The notes below the pieces were generated by a model. That model searched no databases and had not been told where the DNA came from. It saw only the letters and a program-made list of their open reading frames with translations. Made by a program: the position numbers and the translations under genes. A DNA stretch of 64,000 nt from Rhizobium sp. Root274. Its GTDB lineage: Bacteria > Pseudomonadota > Alphaproteobacteria > Rhizobiales > Rhizobiaceae. The stretch lies in the NCBI RefSeq assembly GCF_001429245.1, contig NZ_LMJE01000001.1:249186-313185 (forward strand), written 5' to 3'. Numbering within the stretch: the stretch's first letter is position 1; each line of letters starts with the position of its first letter. Positions 1 to 9,183 of the stretch are shown piece after piece.

Positions 1-1967
1 TTCACGGCCTCGGTGATTTTCGCGTGGATGCGCAGGTCACCGCGCCTGTTTCCAAGGTGCACGACATCGCCATCGGCAAGGCTGAGGCGCAAGGCATCGG
101 CGGGGTTCACCATGACTTCGGGGCGGCCCTCCTTGTCGCGCGAGGTTTTTGTCTCGGCAAAGGTGGAATTCAGGAAGTTGCGCGCCGGCGAAGTGGCAAG
201 CCGGAAGGGATGTTCGGCATCGGCCACTTCGATCAGATCGACCTGATCGGGATAAACCGGGAGCTGCTTCACCGGCCCCAGCGAACCGAGCTTTGCCGGC
301 GGCTTGTTCGGGGCTGGCGTATTTTCCCAGTCCGGCTTGAAGCGGAACTTGCCGTCTGGATGGGCAAAGCCATTCAGGTAATGCGCGTCCTCGAAGGCCG
401 GCTGGCAGTCGAGCCATTTGTCCTCAAGCAGCGTGTCGAAATCCGGCTTGCCGCTGATATAGAGCATGCGCTCGATGTGTTCGCGCTCGGCCTTGCCGAA
501 GCCGGGTCGATCCGCGACACCGAGGCGTTTGGCCAGTTCCTCAATGACGAAGAGATTGGTGCGCACCAGCGGCGGCGCGTCGACGAGCTTGGGACCAAGC
601 AGCATATGGCTCTGGCCGCCGCCGCGATAGATGTCGTCATGCTCGACGAACATGGTGGCGGGGAGCACGATGTCTGCGAGTTCCGCCGTCTCTGTCATGA
701 ACTGCTCGTGCACTGCGACGAAAAGGTCGTCGCGCAGGAAGCCCTGTTTCACCAGCCGCTGTTCGGGCGCGACATTCACCGGATTGGTGTTCTGGATGAG
801 CATGGCCGTGACCGGCCCGCGATGGCGCAAGGCTTCCGCGTCTCCGGTCAGCACGCGTCCGATCTGCGACTGGTCGAGCATGCGGATGTCAGGGTCGACC
901 ATGGCGGTGCCCATCAGTTCCGCCTTGTTTAGCTGGAAGATGTCACTGTTCGAGTGAAACGCGCCGCCTCCCTCGTATTGCCAGGAGCCAAGCACGGTTG
1001 CGAGCGAAAGTGCAGCATGCATAGAAACGGCGCCATTGCGGCTGCGGGTGAAGCCGTAGCCGAGGCGGAAGAAGGTTTTCGGCGTCGTGCCGACGTGGCG
1101 CGCGAAGGCCTCGATCTCCTCGACCGAGAGGCCGGTGATGGCGGCCGCCCATTCCGGTGTCTTGTTCTTGAGATGCGCTTCAAGCCCCACCGGATCATCG
1201 GCAAACTTCGCCATATAAGCGCGATCGGCATGACCATCGCGGAAAGCGATGTGCATGGCAGCACATGCAAGTGCCGCATCGGTGCCGGGCTTCAGGATCA
1301 GGGCCATATCGGCCTGTTTCATCGTCGGATTGTCATAGACGTCGATGACCACGATCTTCGCGCCGCGATCCTTCCGCGCCTTGATCGCGTGGGTCATCAC
1401 GTTGACCTGGGTGGCGACCGCATTGGTGCCCCAGATGACGACGCAGTCGGAGACGGCCATCTCACGCGGGTCGGGTCCGCGAAGCGTGCCGGTGCCCATG
1501 ACGTAGCCGGTCCAGGCCATGTTGGTGCAGATCGTGCCGAAGAAGCCGGAGTATTTCTTGGCGTGGCGCAGGCGCTCGATGGAATCGCGCTGCACGAGGC
1601 CCATGGTGCCGGCATAGAAGTACGGCCAGACGGCTTCGGAGCCGTGGCGCTGCTCGGCCTTGACGAAGGCGTCGGCGATTTCGTCGAGGGCGGCTTCCCA
1701 GGTGACATCCTGCCACTGGCCCGAACCCTTGCCCCCTGCCCGGCGGACCGGCTTCATCAGGCGGTCGGGATGGTAGAGCCGCTCGGCATAGCGCGCGACC
1801 TTGGCGCAGATGACGCCGGCGGTGTAGCTGTTTTCGGCCGCGCCACGCACGCGGCCGATGCGGCCGTCCTCCGTGATATCGACGTCGAGGGCGCAGGTGG
1901 ATGGACAGTCATGCGGACAGGCCGTATGACCGACCGACCGGTTTCGGATGGGGCTCTGGATGTTCAT
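1..1967 (-). CDS. molybdopterin (bis-MGD) oxidoreductase, 3' end outside window
   Basis: My own translation of the minus strand is open from the ATG at 1967 to the window edge (about 655 codons without a stop). The N-terminus has a 4Fe-4S motif, CPHDCPSTC (Cys17, 21, 25) with a fourth Cys near residue 54 (VICAK), typical of the Fe4S4 domain of the DMSO-reductase superfamily. The body reads as a molybdopterin domain (GTNAVATQVN, CTNMAWTGYVMG), and the last visible part (SPARNFLNSTF) looks like the molydopterin-dinucleotide-binding domain, so only the extreme C-terminus is missing. It should be a cytoplasmic Mo/W oxidoreductase, since no Tat signal is visible; the substrate cannot be told. It is divergent from rlmJ. 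The moaD and moaE genes at 8.9-9.7 kb would contribute to its cofactor. Confidence 0.85.
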   Translation of the reverse strand, partial: MNIQSPIRNRSVGHTACPHDCPSTCALDVDITEDGRIGRVRGAAENSYTAGVICAKVARYAERLYHPDRLMKPVRRAGGKGSGQWQDVTWEAALDEIADAFVKAEQRHGSEAVWPYFYAGTMGLVQRDSIERLRHAKKYSGFFGTICTNMAWTGYVMGTGTLRGPDPREMAVSDCVVIWGTNAVATQVNVMTHAIKARKDRGAKIVVIDVYDNPTMKQADMALILKPGTDAALACAAMHIAFRDGHADRAYMAKFADDPVGLEAHLKNKTPEWAAAITGLSVEEIEAFARHVGTTPKTFFRLGYGFTRSRNGAVSMHAALSLATVLGSWQYEGGGAFHSNSDIFQLNKAELMGTAMVDPDIRMLDQSQIGRVLTGDAEALRHRGPVTAMLIQNTNPVNVAPEQRLVKQGFLRDDLFVAVHEQFMTETAELADIVLPATMFVEHDDIYRGGGQSHMLLGPKLVDAPPLVRTNLFVIEELAKRLGVADRPGFGKAEREHIERMLYISGKPDFDTLLEDKWLDCQPAFEDAHYLNGFAHPDGKFRFKPDWENTPAPNKPPAKLGSLGPVKQLPVYPDQVDLIEVADAEHPFRLATSPARNFLNSTFAETKTSRDKEGRPEVMVNPADALRLSLADGDVVHLGNRRGDLRIHAKITEAV

Positions 1968-1973
1968 GGGGCC

Positions 1974-2002
1974 GTTATAGGCCAAGGCCGAAACGCTCAA
2001 AA
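1974..2002 (-). promoter_or_regulatory. candidate promoter with -10 six bases from the start codon
   Basis: On the minus strand TATAAC (1979-1974) lies 6 nt from the ATG at 1967, and a weak -35-like TTTTGA or TTGAGC lies 15-17 nt upstream of it. If used, transcription would begin at or next to the start codon. No Shine-Dalgarno sequence is seen in front of this start. Confidence 0.3.
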
Positions 2003-2042
2003 GCCCCATTCGAACAAATCATCACTGCCATCGGAACCGCAC

Positions 2043-2906
2043 ATGAATTATCGCCACATCTATCACGCGGGCAATTTTGCCGATGTCCTGAAGCATCTCG
2101 TGCTGTCGCGGCTGATCGTCTACCTGCAGCAGAAGGACAAGGCGTTTCGTGTGCTCGATACCCATGCCGGGATCGGGCTCTATGATCTGTCCTCCGAGGA
2201 GGCGCAGAAGACCGGCGAATGGCTTGAGGGCATCGGCAAGGTCATTGATGCCGAGCTGCCGGAAAAGGTGGCGGAGATCATGGCGCCCTATCTCAATGCG
2301 GTGAAGGCCTTGAACCCAGAGCGCGAGGCCGGCGGTCCGCTGCAGAAATATCCGGGATCGCCGAAGCTCGCGCGCGATCTCTTTCGCCCGCAGGACCGGC
2401 TTTCGGCGATGGAATTGCATCCGGAGGATTCGCGAGCCCTTGCGCGCCTGTTTGAAGGCGATTTCCAGGTGCGCGTGACCGAACTCGATGGCTGGCTGAC
2501 GCTGAATGCGCATCTGCCGCCGAAGGAAAAGCGCGGCATCGTGCTGGTCGATCCGCCCTTCGAGAAAGAGGGCGAATACGAGCGGCTGGTGGAAGGCCTT
2601 GCCAAGGCGCATCGCCGCTTTGCCAATGGCGTCTATTGCCTCTGGTATCCGATCAAGAAGGGTGCGCCGATCAAGGAATTCCACGAGGCGCTGCAGGCGC
2701 TGGAAATTCCGAAGATGCTGTGTGCCGAACTGCATGTGAAAAGCGACCGCGACCAAACTGGCCTTTCCGGCACGGGTCTCGTGATCGTCAACCCGCCCTT
2801 CACGCTGAAGGACGAGATGCATCTGGTGCTGCCGGAGCTCAAGCGGCTGATGGCGCAGGATCGTTATGCATCGCATCGCTGCTTCTGGCTGCGCGGGGAA
2901 GATTGA
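2043..2906 (+). CDS. rlmJ: 23S rRNA (adenine-2030 N6)-methyltransferase RlmJ
   Basis: The product of 287 aa is close to the E. coli RlmJ length (280 aa). It starts MNYRHIYHAGNFADVLKH, the conserved RlmJ N-terminus, has an AdoMet-site segment DTHAGIGLYDL near residue 44, and the amino-methyltransferase motif IV as DPPFE near residue 167. RlmJ uses S-adenosylmethionine to methylate A2030 of 23S rRNA in the cytoplasm. The reading frame is open much further upstream, but that part is antisense to the oxidoreductase, and homology begins at the ATG at 2043. The RNase T2 gene follows 13 nt downstream on the same strand, so the two may be co-transcribed. Confidence 0.93.
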   Translation: MNYRHIYHAGNFADVLKHLVLSRLIVYLQQKDKAFRVLDTHAGIGLYDLSSEEAQKTGEWLEGIGKVIDAELPEKVAEIMAPYLNAVKALNPEREAGGPLQKYPGSPKLARDLFRPQDRLSAMELHPEDSRALARLFEGDFQVRVTELDGWLTLNAHLPPKEKRGIVLVDPPFEKEGEYERLVEGLAKAHRRFANGVYCLWYPIKKGAPIKEFHEALQALEIPKMLCAELHVKSDRDQTGLSGTGLVIVNPPFTLKDEMHLVLPELKRLMAQDRYASHRCFWLRGED

Positions 2907-2919
2907 TCGGAGGGCAGCC

Positions 2920-3678
2920 ATGGGACGCTATAGCGGCTTTTTCGCCTTCGGCCTTCTGCTTGTGGCAGCTGCTTTCTACAGCTTTCTGCCGAGCAAGCGC
3001 GTCGAAAGTCCGTCTGTCACAACGACCTCACCTCAGCTCGACCAGACCCCATCGCAGTCTGGCAACAAGCCACAATTTCCGAATGAACCGTCGGAGGTTC
3101 AAGGAGGTCGCGGGTTCGACTTCTATGTCCTCTCACTCTCCTGGTCGCCGACCTACTGCGACAGCGAGGCAGGTCGAGGCAACCGGGTCCAGTGCGGCAC
3201 CGGAAAGCGCTTCGGCTGGGTGGTGCATGGGCTCTGGCCGCAGAACGAACGCGGTTATCCGCAGGACTGCGACAGCTCAGACGGCAGTCGTGTGCCGGAC
3301 AGCATCGCGCGCGGGATCATGGACATCATGCCCGGCATGGGGCTGATCGGCCATCAATGGCGCAAGCATGGCAGTTGTTCGGGGCTTTCGATGGCAGATT
3401 ACTTCGCCCTCGTTCGAAAAGCGCATGACAAGATCCTGATACCGCCGCAGTTCTCCTCCGTGCGCCAGCCGCTGCAGACATCACCGGCAGCACTTGAGCA
3501 GGCATTTATCCGCAGCAATCCGGGACTGACCGCCTCGGCAGTCGCAATCACCTGTGATAGTCAGAGAGTCGATGAGGTGCGGATCTGCCTCGATACGTCG
3601 CTCAATTTCCGCGCCTGCCGGGAGGTGGACCAACGATCGTGCAAGCGATCCGATCTGACCATCCCGCCTCAGCCCTAA
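2920..3678 (+). CDS. secreted or anchored ribonuclease T2 family protein
   Basis: The product is 252 aa. The start at 2920 is preceded by GGAGGG. An N-terminal hydrophobic segment (residues about 6-23) is a signal peptide or anchor, followed by a Ser/Thr/Pro/Gln-rich linker to about residue 64. The two family motifs are present: CAS1 as VVHGLWPQ (His103) and CAS2 as GHQWRKHGSC (Lys149, His150). In fungal RNase T2 the residue four before the CAS2 His is the catalytic Glu, while here it is Gln146. Cysteines at 80, 92, 117 and 153 and further C-terminal ones suit a disulfide-bonded extracytoplasmic enzyme. The family cleaves RNA through a 2',3'-cyclic intermediate, and the likely role is RNA scavenging in the periplasm. 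Confidence 0.87.
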   Translation: MGRYSGFFAFGLLLVAAAFYSFLPSKRVESPSVTTTSPQLDQTPSQSGNKPQFPNEPSEVQGGRGFDFYVLSLSWSPTYCDSEAGRGNRVQCGTGKRFGWVVHGLWPQNERGYPQDCDSSDGSRVPDSIARGIMDIMPGMGLIGHQWRKHGSCSGLSMADYFALVRKAHDKILIPPQFSSVRQPLQTSPAALEQAFIRSNPGLTASAVAITCDSQRVDEVRICLDTSLNFRACREVDQRSCKRSDLTIPPQP

Positions 3679-3703
3679 CTCGCAACGAGAGCCACAGGAA
3701 ACC

Positions 3704-4303
3704 ATGATGAAGCTGCTCTTCGCGCCCGCCTCGCCCTATTCCTCGAAAGTCCGCATGGCCGCCCGCTATCTCGGCATCGCGCTTGAGGACGTCCGGGTGA
3801 ATACGGCCGACGACCCATCGGAACTTGTCGAGAAGAACCCGCTCGGCAAGATCCCGACACTGATTACCGACAAGGGCGAAGCGATCTTCGACAGCCGCGC
3901 CATCATGCATTTTCTGCATCGGACCGCCGAGAAGCGGCTCTATCCCAAGGACAAGGCGAAGCGGACGGAGGCGGAGGTGCTGGAGGCGCTCTGCGACGGG
4001 ATCAGCGACTGCCTGCTGGCCATCGTCTACGAACGGCGTTACCGGCCGCCGGAACTGGTGAGCCAGGATGTTATCGACCGGCAATGGGCGAAGATCAATC
4101 GCAGCCTTGATTATCTGGACAAGACCCTGCCGAAGACCGGCAAGAAGCTGCATGGCGGTCATTTTGCGCTGGCGGCCACACTCGGCTACCTGATGCTGCG
4201 CTTTCCTGGCGAATGGGAAAATGGCCGCGCGGCGCTCGCCGAATGGCCGGCCATTTTCGCCAAGCAGTTCGAGCCCTACCCGGCGCTGCGCCCCAAGGCC
4301 TGA
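3704..4303 (+). CDS. glutathione S-transferase family protein
   Basis: The product is 199 aa, the usual GST length. The N-terminal thioredoxin-like half contains SPYSSKVRMAARYLGI, the cis-Pro region ENPLGKIPTL and the glutathione gamma-glutamyl contact motif DSRAIMHFL. The C-terminal half is helical. The start at 3704 (ATG ATG) is preceded by AGGAAA. It is a cytoplasmic protein with an undetermined substrate. It is the last gene before a strong terminator that it shares with the convergent porin-like gene. Confidence 0.85.
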   Translation: MMKLLFAPASPYSSKVRMAARYLGIALEDVRVNTADDPSELVEKNPLGKIPTLITDKGEAIFDSRAIMHFLHRTAEKRLYPKDKAKRTEAEVLEALCDGISDCLLAIVYERRYRPPELVSQDVIDRQWAKINRSLDYLDKTLPKTGKKLHGGHFALAATLGYLMLRFPGEWENGRAALAEWPAIFAKQFEPYPALRPKA

Positions 4304-4326
4304 TCAACCGCCTCAAAGCGGCACAA

Positions 4327-4358
4327 TAAAAAAAGCCGGGCGAACCCGGCTTTTTCTT
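4327..4358. terminator. bidirectional rho-independent terminator
   Basis: AGCCGGG (4334-4340), loop CGAA, CCCGGCT (4345-4351), flanked by an A-run on the left and a T-run on the right, so it can serve both the GST gene and the convergent outer-membrane protein gene. Confidence 0.85.
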
Positions 4359-4377
4359 GTTTCAACTAAGCGGTGGA

Positions 4378-5040
4378 TCAGAACTTCACGCCCATACCGA
4401 CCTTGACCGAATGGTCGTCGAAGCCGCGCGAGATCGTCGAACCGTTGATGTCGAAGTCGCGCTTCTGGTAGTCGCTGTAGCGGTATTCGACGCGGGCGGT
4501 GATGTTGTCGGTGACGAAGGTTTCGACACCGGCGCCAACCGTGTAACCGGCAGCCAGCTTCTCGTCGCTGTCGCCAGCGCCCTTCAGTTCATGATTGCCA
4601 ACAGCCACACCGGCGGTGCCGTAGACCATGAAGGGGTTCAGGTCGTAGCCGACGCGGCCGCGAACCGAGCCGTTGACGCCCTGGGTGCCCTTCAGCGAGG
4701 CGCCGCCACCGGTCGAGCCGGCAGAGCCGTCTTCACCAGCGTAGCTGAGGTCGGCTTCTGCACCGTAAACGATCGAGCCGCTCTGCATGTTGTAGCCGCC
4801 GTAGACCGTGCCGCCGAGGCCGTTTGCATCGCGGCCGTCGTTGGAGCCGGTGAACTTGCCGAATTCGTAGGTGGCTGCACCACCGAGATAGGCACCAGCC
4901 CAGTTGCCGCCGGGAGCCGCAACGTCGTTTGCCATCGGCGGAGCTTCCGGAGCCTGGTAGATCGCGTCCGCGGCCTGGGCGGCCTGGAAAGCGGCGAAAG
5001 TGGTGGCAGATGCCAGAAGGATGATCTTGAGGTTACGCAT
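4378..5040 (-). CDS. Omp25/Omp31-type outer-membrane beta-barrel protein
   Basis: The product is 220 aa. The start at 5040 has an excellent Shine-Dalgarno sequence (TAAAGGAG). The N-terminus MRNLKIILLASATTFAAFQA is a signal peptide ending in AQA. The mature part has the glycine-rich alternating pattern of the alphaproteobacterial Omp25/Omp31 family (WAGAYLGG, YGAEADLSY, GRVGYDL, ARVEYRYSDY) and ends in VKVGMGVKF, with the C-terminal Phe recognised by the BAM complex. Such proteins form 8-stranded barrels in the outer membrane. The frame is open upstream to 5145, but the signal peptide and ribosome site fix the start. Confidence 0.92.
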   Translation of the reverse strand: MRNLKIILLASATTFAAFQAAQAADAIYQAPEAPPMANDVAAPGGNWAGAYLGGAATYEFGKFTGSNDGRDANGLGGTVYGGYNMQSGSIVYGAEADLSYAGEDGSAGSTGGGASLKGTQGVNGSVRGRVGYDLNPFMVYGTAGVAVGNHELKGAGDSDEKLAAGYTVGAGVETFVTDNITARVEYRYSDYQKRDFDINGSTISRGFDDHSVKVGMGVKF

Positions 5041-5407
5041 ACTAGTCTCCTTTACAGTTCCGGGCCGCGCTTCACTCAGAACCAACGGCGGCCTGAACGT
5101 TATTGGGTATTCCCTGCCCGTTCCGAATGTACAAATGGCGGTCAATTGAGGAATAGAAAGAGCCGAAATGTGAATTTATTGTGGCACTTGGGCGGCATAA
5201 TTAGGATGTTGCTTGAATGACACAAACGATTCGTTAACCATAACAAATAGTTTACACGAAAGTCACAAGTATAATTGAGTCTACCTTCAGTTTTTACTTA
5301 TCCGCCTTGAAAATGATACCCGGCATTGAATCAAGAAGAGGCGGTTTAAATATCGCGATGGCGCCATATATGCAGCGCGTCACCTCTGCTGAACAAGGTT
5401 AGAACGC
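5041..5407. other. 367-bp A/T-rich intergenic region between omp and the SDR gene
   Basis: The region is divergent and clearly more A/T-rich than its surroundings. It holds three GANTC sites (5228, 5277 and 5328), the 8-mer TTAACCAT at 5234-5241 (CtrA half-site like) and candidate promoter elements. No supported open reading frame is seen. It would give the omp mRNA a leader of about 100-150 nt if transcription starts near 5190. Confidence 0.6.
5198..5225 (-). promoter_or_regulatory. candidate omp promoter
   Basis: On the minus strand TTGTGT (5225-5220) and TAATTA (5203-5198) are separated by 16 nt, and the region is A/T-rich. The assignment is tentative because several other A/T-rich hexamers occur nearby. 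Confidence 0.3.
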
Positions 5408-6166
5408 ATGCAAACCGGCATACCCAGGACCGCTCTCGTCACCGGATCGGCCAAACGACTTGGCAGGGCCATTGCGGAAGACTTGGCGGCCCAAGGCTTT
5501 GCCGTGGCGTTGCATGCGAACGGGTCCCTGGCCGAGGCGGAGGCAGTGGCGGCGGCCCTTCGCACTGAGGGAAAAAAGGCGATCGCCCTGAAAGCGGATC
5601 TGGGTAACATTTCCGAGAGCAGCACGCTGATCACGCGGGCCGAAGCGGAACTTGGGCCAATTGGCGTGCTGGTCAACAATGCCTCGATCTTCGAGGATGA
5701 CACGGCTCTCGACTTCAATGCCGAGACATTCAGCCGGCACTTCGACCTTCACGTGCGCGCGCCTGCCATTTTGAGTGCCGCACTGGTTCAGGCCCTCCCC
5801 GAGGATCGGTCAGGCCTGATCGTCAACATCATCGACCAGCGCGTGCTGGCACTCAAGCCGACCTTTTTTTCCTATACGCTGTCGAAGGCGACACTTTGGA
5901 CGGCGACGCAGACCATGGCACAGGCCTATGCCCCGCGCGTGCGTGTGAATGCGATCGGCCCCGGGCCGACGCTGATTTCGGAGCGGCAACGGCCGGAGGA
6001 TTTCCAGGCGCAGGTCGACAGCCTGCCGCTAAAGCGCGGCCCTTCCCTCACCGAATTCGGCCGTACCATCCGCTTTCTTTTTGACACGCCGTCGATCACC
6101 GGCCAAATGATCGCCCTGGATGGGGGCCAACATCTGATTTGGCACGGTACGGAGATCAATGAATGA
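5408..6166 (+). CDS. SDR oxidoreductase resembling pteridine reductase (PTR1/FolM)
   Basis: The product is 252 aa. The cofactor motif is [12 protein letters not shown] (residues 12-23), the TGxxKRxG variant seen in PTR1, instead of the classical TGxxxGxG. The active site has Asp143, Tyr156 and Lys160 (NIIDQR, YTLSK). Asp rather than Ser in that place, 13 residues before the Tyr, is the PTR1 arrangement. By homology it would reduce a pterin (dihydromonapterin or dihydrofolate) with NADPH in the cytoplasm. It overlaps uvrC by ATGA and heads an operon that continues through pgsA to moaD and moaE, so a pterin substrate fits the company. The exact substrate is inferred, not shown. Confidence 0.8.
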   Translation: MQTGIPRTALVTGSAKRLGRAIAEDLAAQGFAVALHANGSLAEAEAVAAALRTEGKKAIALKADLGNISESSTLITRAEAELGPIGVLVNNASIFEDDTALDFNAETFSRHFDLHVRAPAILSAALVQALPEDRSGLIVNIIDQRVLALKPTFFSYTLSKATLWTATQTMAQAYAPRVRVNAIGPGPTLISERQRPEDFQAQVDSLPLKRGPSLTEFGRTIRFLFDTPSITGQMIALDGGQHLIWHGTEINE

Positions 6167-8190
6167 ATGGAGGAAAGCTGCCCGATGGCGGCGTTCTCTA
6201 TGACGGAACGGAAGACGAGGACGAAGGCATCGTCGTCGAGGCAGAACCTGCGCGCGCCGGGATCGAGATCGACTGGCATGTCGACGGCCTGGATGAGACG
6301 GGCCTGACCGGCGCCGACCTGATCGGCGAATTCGTCAAGCGCCTGCCCAATTCGCCCGGCGTCTACCGGATGCTGAACAAGGACGGCGACGTCATGTATG
6401 TCGGCAAGGCGCGCAGCCTGAAGAAGCGCGTCAGCAATTATGCGCAAGGGCGCCTGCATTCCAACCGGTTGACGCGCATGGTGCGCGAGACCGTGCATAT
6501 GGAATTCGTTACGACCCGGACCGAGGTCGAGGCGCTGCTGCTCGAAGCCAATCTGATCAAGCGGTTGCGGCCGCGCTTCAACGTACTTTTGCGCGACGAC
6601 AAGAGCTTCCCCTATATCCTGATCACGGGCGACACGCGGGCACCGGCTCTTTACAAGCATCGCGGAGCCCGGGCGCGCAAAGGCGATTATTTCGGCCCCT
6701 TCGCCTCGGCGAGTGCTGTTGGGCGGACAATCAATTCGCTGCAGCGCGCCTTCCTCTTGCGCACCTGTACCGACAGCGTGTTCGAGAGCCGGACACGCCC
6801 CTGCCTGCTTTATCAAATCAAGCGCTGCTCCGGTCCCTGCACGCATGAAATCAGCGACGAGGGCTATGGTGAACTGGTCCGTCAGGCCAAAGACTTCCTC
6901 TCGGGGCGCAGCCAGAACGTCAAGGAATCGATCGCGCGGGCAATGAACGAGGCGGCCGAGGATCTCGACTTCGAGCGCGCCGCCGTGTTCCGTGATCGAC
7001 TTGCTGGCCTCAGCCACGTGCAGAGCCACCAGGGCATCAATCCAGCCGGCGTCGAGGAAGCCGACATCTTTGCCATCCATCACGAGGGTGGCTTGTCCTG
7101 CATCCAGGTGTTCTTCTTCCGCGCTGGCCAAAACTGGGGCAACCAGGCCTATTTCCCGAAGGCGGATCCGCAGCTCACCAGTGCCGAAGTGCTCAATTCC
7201 TTTCTGGCGCAGTTCTATGACGACCGCCCCTGTCCGCGTCTCGTGCTTCTGTCGGAGCAGATCGACGAGCAGGAACTGCTGGCCACAGCCCTGTCGGAGC
7301 GCGCGGGGCATAAGGTGGCGATCTCAATTCCGCAGCGGGGCGAAAAGAAGGACCTGCTCGACCATGTCAGTGCCAATGCGCGCGAGGCGCATGGCCGCAA
7401 GCTCGCTGAAACCGCCTCGCAGTCGCGGCTGCTGGCGGGCTTTGCCGAGACCTTCCAACTGCCTTACGTGCCGCGCCGCATCGAGATCTACGACAACTCC
7501 CACATCATGGGCACCAATGCCGTCGGCGGCATGGTCGTCGCCGGGCCGGAAGGCTTCGTGAAGGGCCAGTATCGCAATTTCAACATCAAGTCGACCGACA
7601 TCACCCCCGGCGACGATTTCGGCATGATGCGCGAAGTGATGACGCGGCGCTTCTCGCGGCTGCTCAAGGAAGAGGGCAAGCCGGACCGAACGACGCCTCC
7701 TGAAGACAGTGCCGACACCCCCTTCCCCGCCTGGCCTGACGTTATCCTGATTGACGGTGGCCAAGGGCAGATGACGGCGGTGCGCAAGATCCTTGAGGAT
7801 CTCGACATCACCGAGAGCGTCATCGCCATCGGCGTTGCCAAGGGTGTTGACCGCGATGCGGGGCGCGAGCGCTTCTTCGTCAGGGGCAAGCCGGACTTTA
7901 CGCTGCCACCGCGCGACCCCGTCCTCTATTTCATCCAGCGCATGCGTGACGAAGCGCATCGCTTTGCGATCGGCTCGCACCGGGCGCGGCGCAAGAAGGA
8001 AATGGTCAAGAACCCGCTCGACGAGATCGGCGGCATTGGCCCGACGCGCAAACGGGCGCTTCTGCAGCATTTTGGCACGGCGAAAGCGGTGTCGCGGGCA
8101 GCCGTCAGCGACTTGATGGCGGTCGAGGGCATTTCCGAAGCGGTCGCGCGCCTTGTCTACAATCATTTTCACGAAAGCGGCGGCGATTGA
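6163..8190 (+). CDS. uvrC: excinuclease ABC subunit C
   Basis: The product of 675 aa is the nuclease subunit of UvrABC, which makes both incisions around a DNA lesion. After an acidic N-terminal extension of about 55 residues comes the GIY-YIG domain ([18 protein letters not shown]), then a Cys cluster ([21 protein letters not shown]), the UVR motif ([12 protein letters not shown]), the RNase H-like nuclease domain ([21 protein letters not shown]) and a C-terminal helix-hairpin-helix ([17 protein letters not shown]). The start overlaps the upstream SDR stop (ATGA), indicating translational coupling. Confidence 0.97.
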   Translation: MNGGKLPDGGVLYDGTEDEDEGIVVEAEPARAGIEIDWHVDGLDETGLTGADLIGEFVKRLPNSPGVYRMLNKDGDVMYVGKARSLKKRVSNYAQGRLHSNRLTRMVRETVHMEFVTTRTEVEALLLEANLIKRLRPRFNVLLRDDKSFPYILITGDTRAPALYKHRGARARKGDYFGPFASASAVGRTINSLQRAFLLRTCTDSVFESRTRPCLLYQIKRCSGPCTHEISDEGYGELVRQAKDFLSGRSQNVKESIARAMNEAAEDLDFERAAVFRDRLAGLSHVQSHQGINPAGVEEADIFAIHHEGGLSCIQVFFFRAGQNWGNQAYFPKADPQLTSAEVLNSFLAQFYDDRPCPRLVLLSEQIDEQELLATALSERAGHKVAISIPQRGEKKDLLDHVSANAREAHGRKLAETASQSRLLAGFAETFQLPYVPRRIEIYDNSHIMGTNAVGGMVVAGPEGFVKGQYRNFNIKSTDITPGDDFGMMREVMTRRFSRLLKEEGKPDRTTPPEDSADTPFPAWPDVILIDGGQGQMTAVRKILEDLDITESVIAIGVAKGVDRDAGRERFFVRGKPDFTLPPRDPVLYFIQRMRDEAHRFAIGSHRARRKKEMVKNPLDEIGGIGPTRKRALLQHFGTAKAVSRAAVSDLMAVEGISEAVARLVYNHFHESGGD

Positions 8191-8308
8191 CCGGAAACGA
8201 CGTACCCTCTGGCGCTTTCATGATAAAAGGCGTTCAGAAATCTTGAGTTGACGGCTCTCGTTGAAAGCCCTCAACTGTCGACGCAATACCATCCAAAGAC
8301 AGGGCATC

Positions 8309-8890
8309 ATGGCTTCGCGCGCATACAATATCCCCAATCTCCTGACTTACGCCCGCATTCTGGCCGTGCCGCTGATCGTGCTCTGCTTCTTCGTTGAAGG
8401 CCGCCTGCAAAGCTCGGACTTTGCCCGCTGGGCGGGTCTTGCGATCTTCATCGTCGCATCCATCACCGATTACTTCGACGGCTATCTCGCGCGGATCTGG
8501 AACCAGACGTCCAATATCGGGAAGATGCTGGATCCAATCGCGGATAAACTGCTGATCGCCGCCGTGCTTCTTCTTCTCGCAGCCGATCAGACCATTGCAG
8601 GCTGGTCGTTGTGGGCCGCGATCACCATCCTCTGCCGTGAAATTCTTGTTTCGGGCCTGCGCGAATATCTGGCGGCTTTGAAGGTCAGCGTGCCCGTGAC
8701 ACGGATCGCCAAATGGAAGACGACGGCGCAGATGGTGGCGATTGCTTTCCTGCTCGCAGGACCTGCCGGCGACAAGGTGCTGCCCTACACGACGGAAATG
8801 GGCATTACGCTGCTCTGGATCGCCGCGATCCTGACCATCTATACCGGCTACGACTACTTCCGCGCCGGCGCCAAGCACATGGTGGATTGA
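8309..8890 (+). CDS. pgsA: CDP-diacylglycerol-glycerol-3-phosphate 3-phosphatidyltransferase
   Basis: The product is 193 aa. It carries the complete CDP-alcohol phosphatidyltransferase signature DG-x2-AR-x8-G-x3-D-x3-D (DYFDGYLAR followed by GKMLDPIADK), the metal and CDP binding site. Several hydrophobic segments make it an inner-membrane protein. It forms phosphatidylglycerol phosphate, the first committed step to phosphatidylglycerol and cardiolipin. The ATG at 8309 is chosen over an upstream in-frame start at 8261 because homology begins with MASRAYNIPNLLTYARI. moaD follows after one base. Confidence 0.95.
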   Translation: MASRAYNIPNLLTYARILAVPLIVLCFFVEGRLQSSDFARWAGLAIFIVASITDYFDGYLARIWNQTSNIGKMLDPIADKLLIAAVLLLLAADQTIAGWSLWAAITILCREILVSGLREYLAALKVSVPVTRIAKWKTTAQMVAIAFLLAGPAGDKVLPYTTEMGITLLWIAAILTIYTGYDYFRAGAKHMVD

Positions 8891-8891
8891 G

Positions 8892-9146
8892 ATGGTCAAG
8901 CTCGTCTATTTCGCCTGGGTCCGCGAGCGGATCGGCAAAGGTGAGGAAGAGCTCACCCTGCCGGACAGCGTGAAGACGGCGGGCGAGCTCGTGGCCTATC
9001 TCGCGACCCTTGGCGACGAGTATGCCGAGGCGCTGCGCTTTCCGAAGGCGATCCGGATTGCTGTGAACCAGGAACATGTCGAGCATGACGAATTGATTGC
9101 CGGCGCCCGTGAGATCGGCATTTTTCCGCCCATGACCGGCGGTTGA
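8892..9146 (+). CDS. moaD: molybdopterin synthase small subunit MoaD
   Basis: The product is 84 aa, has the ubiquitin-like beta-grasp pattern and ends in the essential Gly-Gly (FPPMTGG), whose C-terminus is thiocarboxylated to donate sulfur to precursor Z (cPMP). The start ATG lies one base after the pgsA stop, so the gene is coupled to pgsA. It partners with the MoaE encoded next. Confidence 0.95.
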   Translation: MVKLVYFAWVRERIGKGEEELTLPDSVKTAGELVAYLATLGDEYAEALRFPKAIRIAVNQEHVEHDELIAGAREIGIFPPMTGG

Positions 9147-9183
9147 TGTCGCCTCTCCTTCTGTCGGCCGGAGGATGCCGCCA

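Noticed and set aside
24..932. Long plus-strand open frame of 302 codons
   Set aside because: It is antisense to the molybdopterin oxidoreductase, which has clear domain motifs on the minus strand. The plus-strand translation has no recognisable pattern.
5926..7311. 461-codon minus-strand open frame over uvrC
   Set aside because: It is antisense to uvrC and the SDR; the composition is typical of a shadow frame.
8221..8308. In-frame extension of pgsA to 8261
   Set aside because: The 16 extra residues are rich in Arg and Cys, have no ribosome site and are not part of the CDP-alcohol transferase family.
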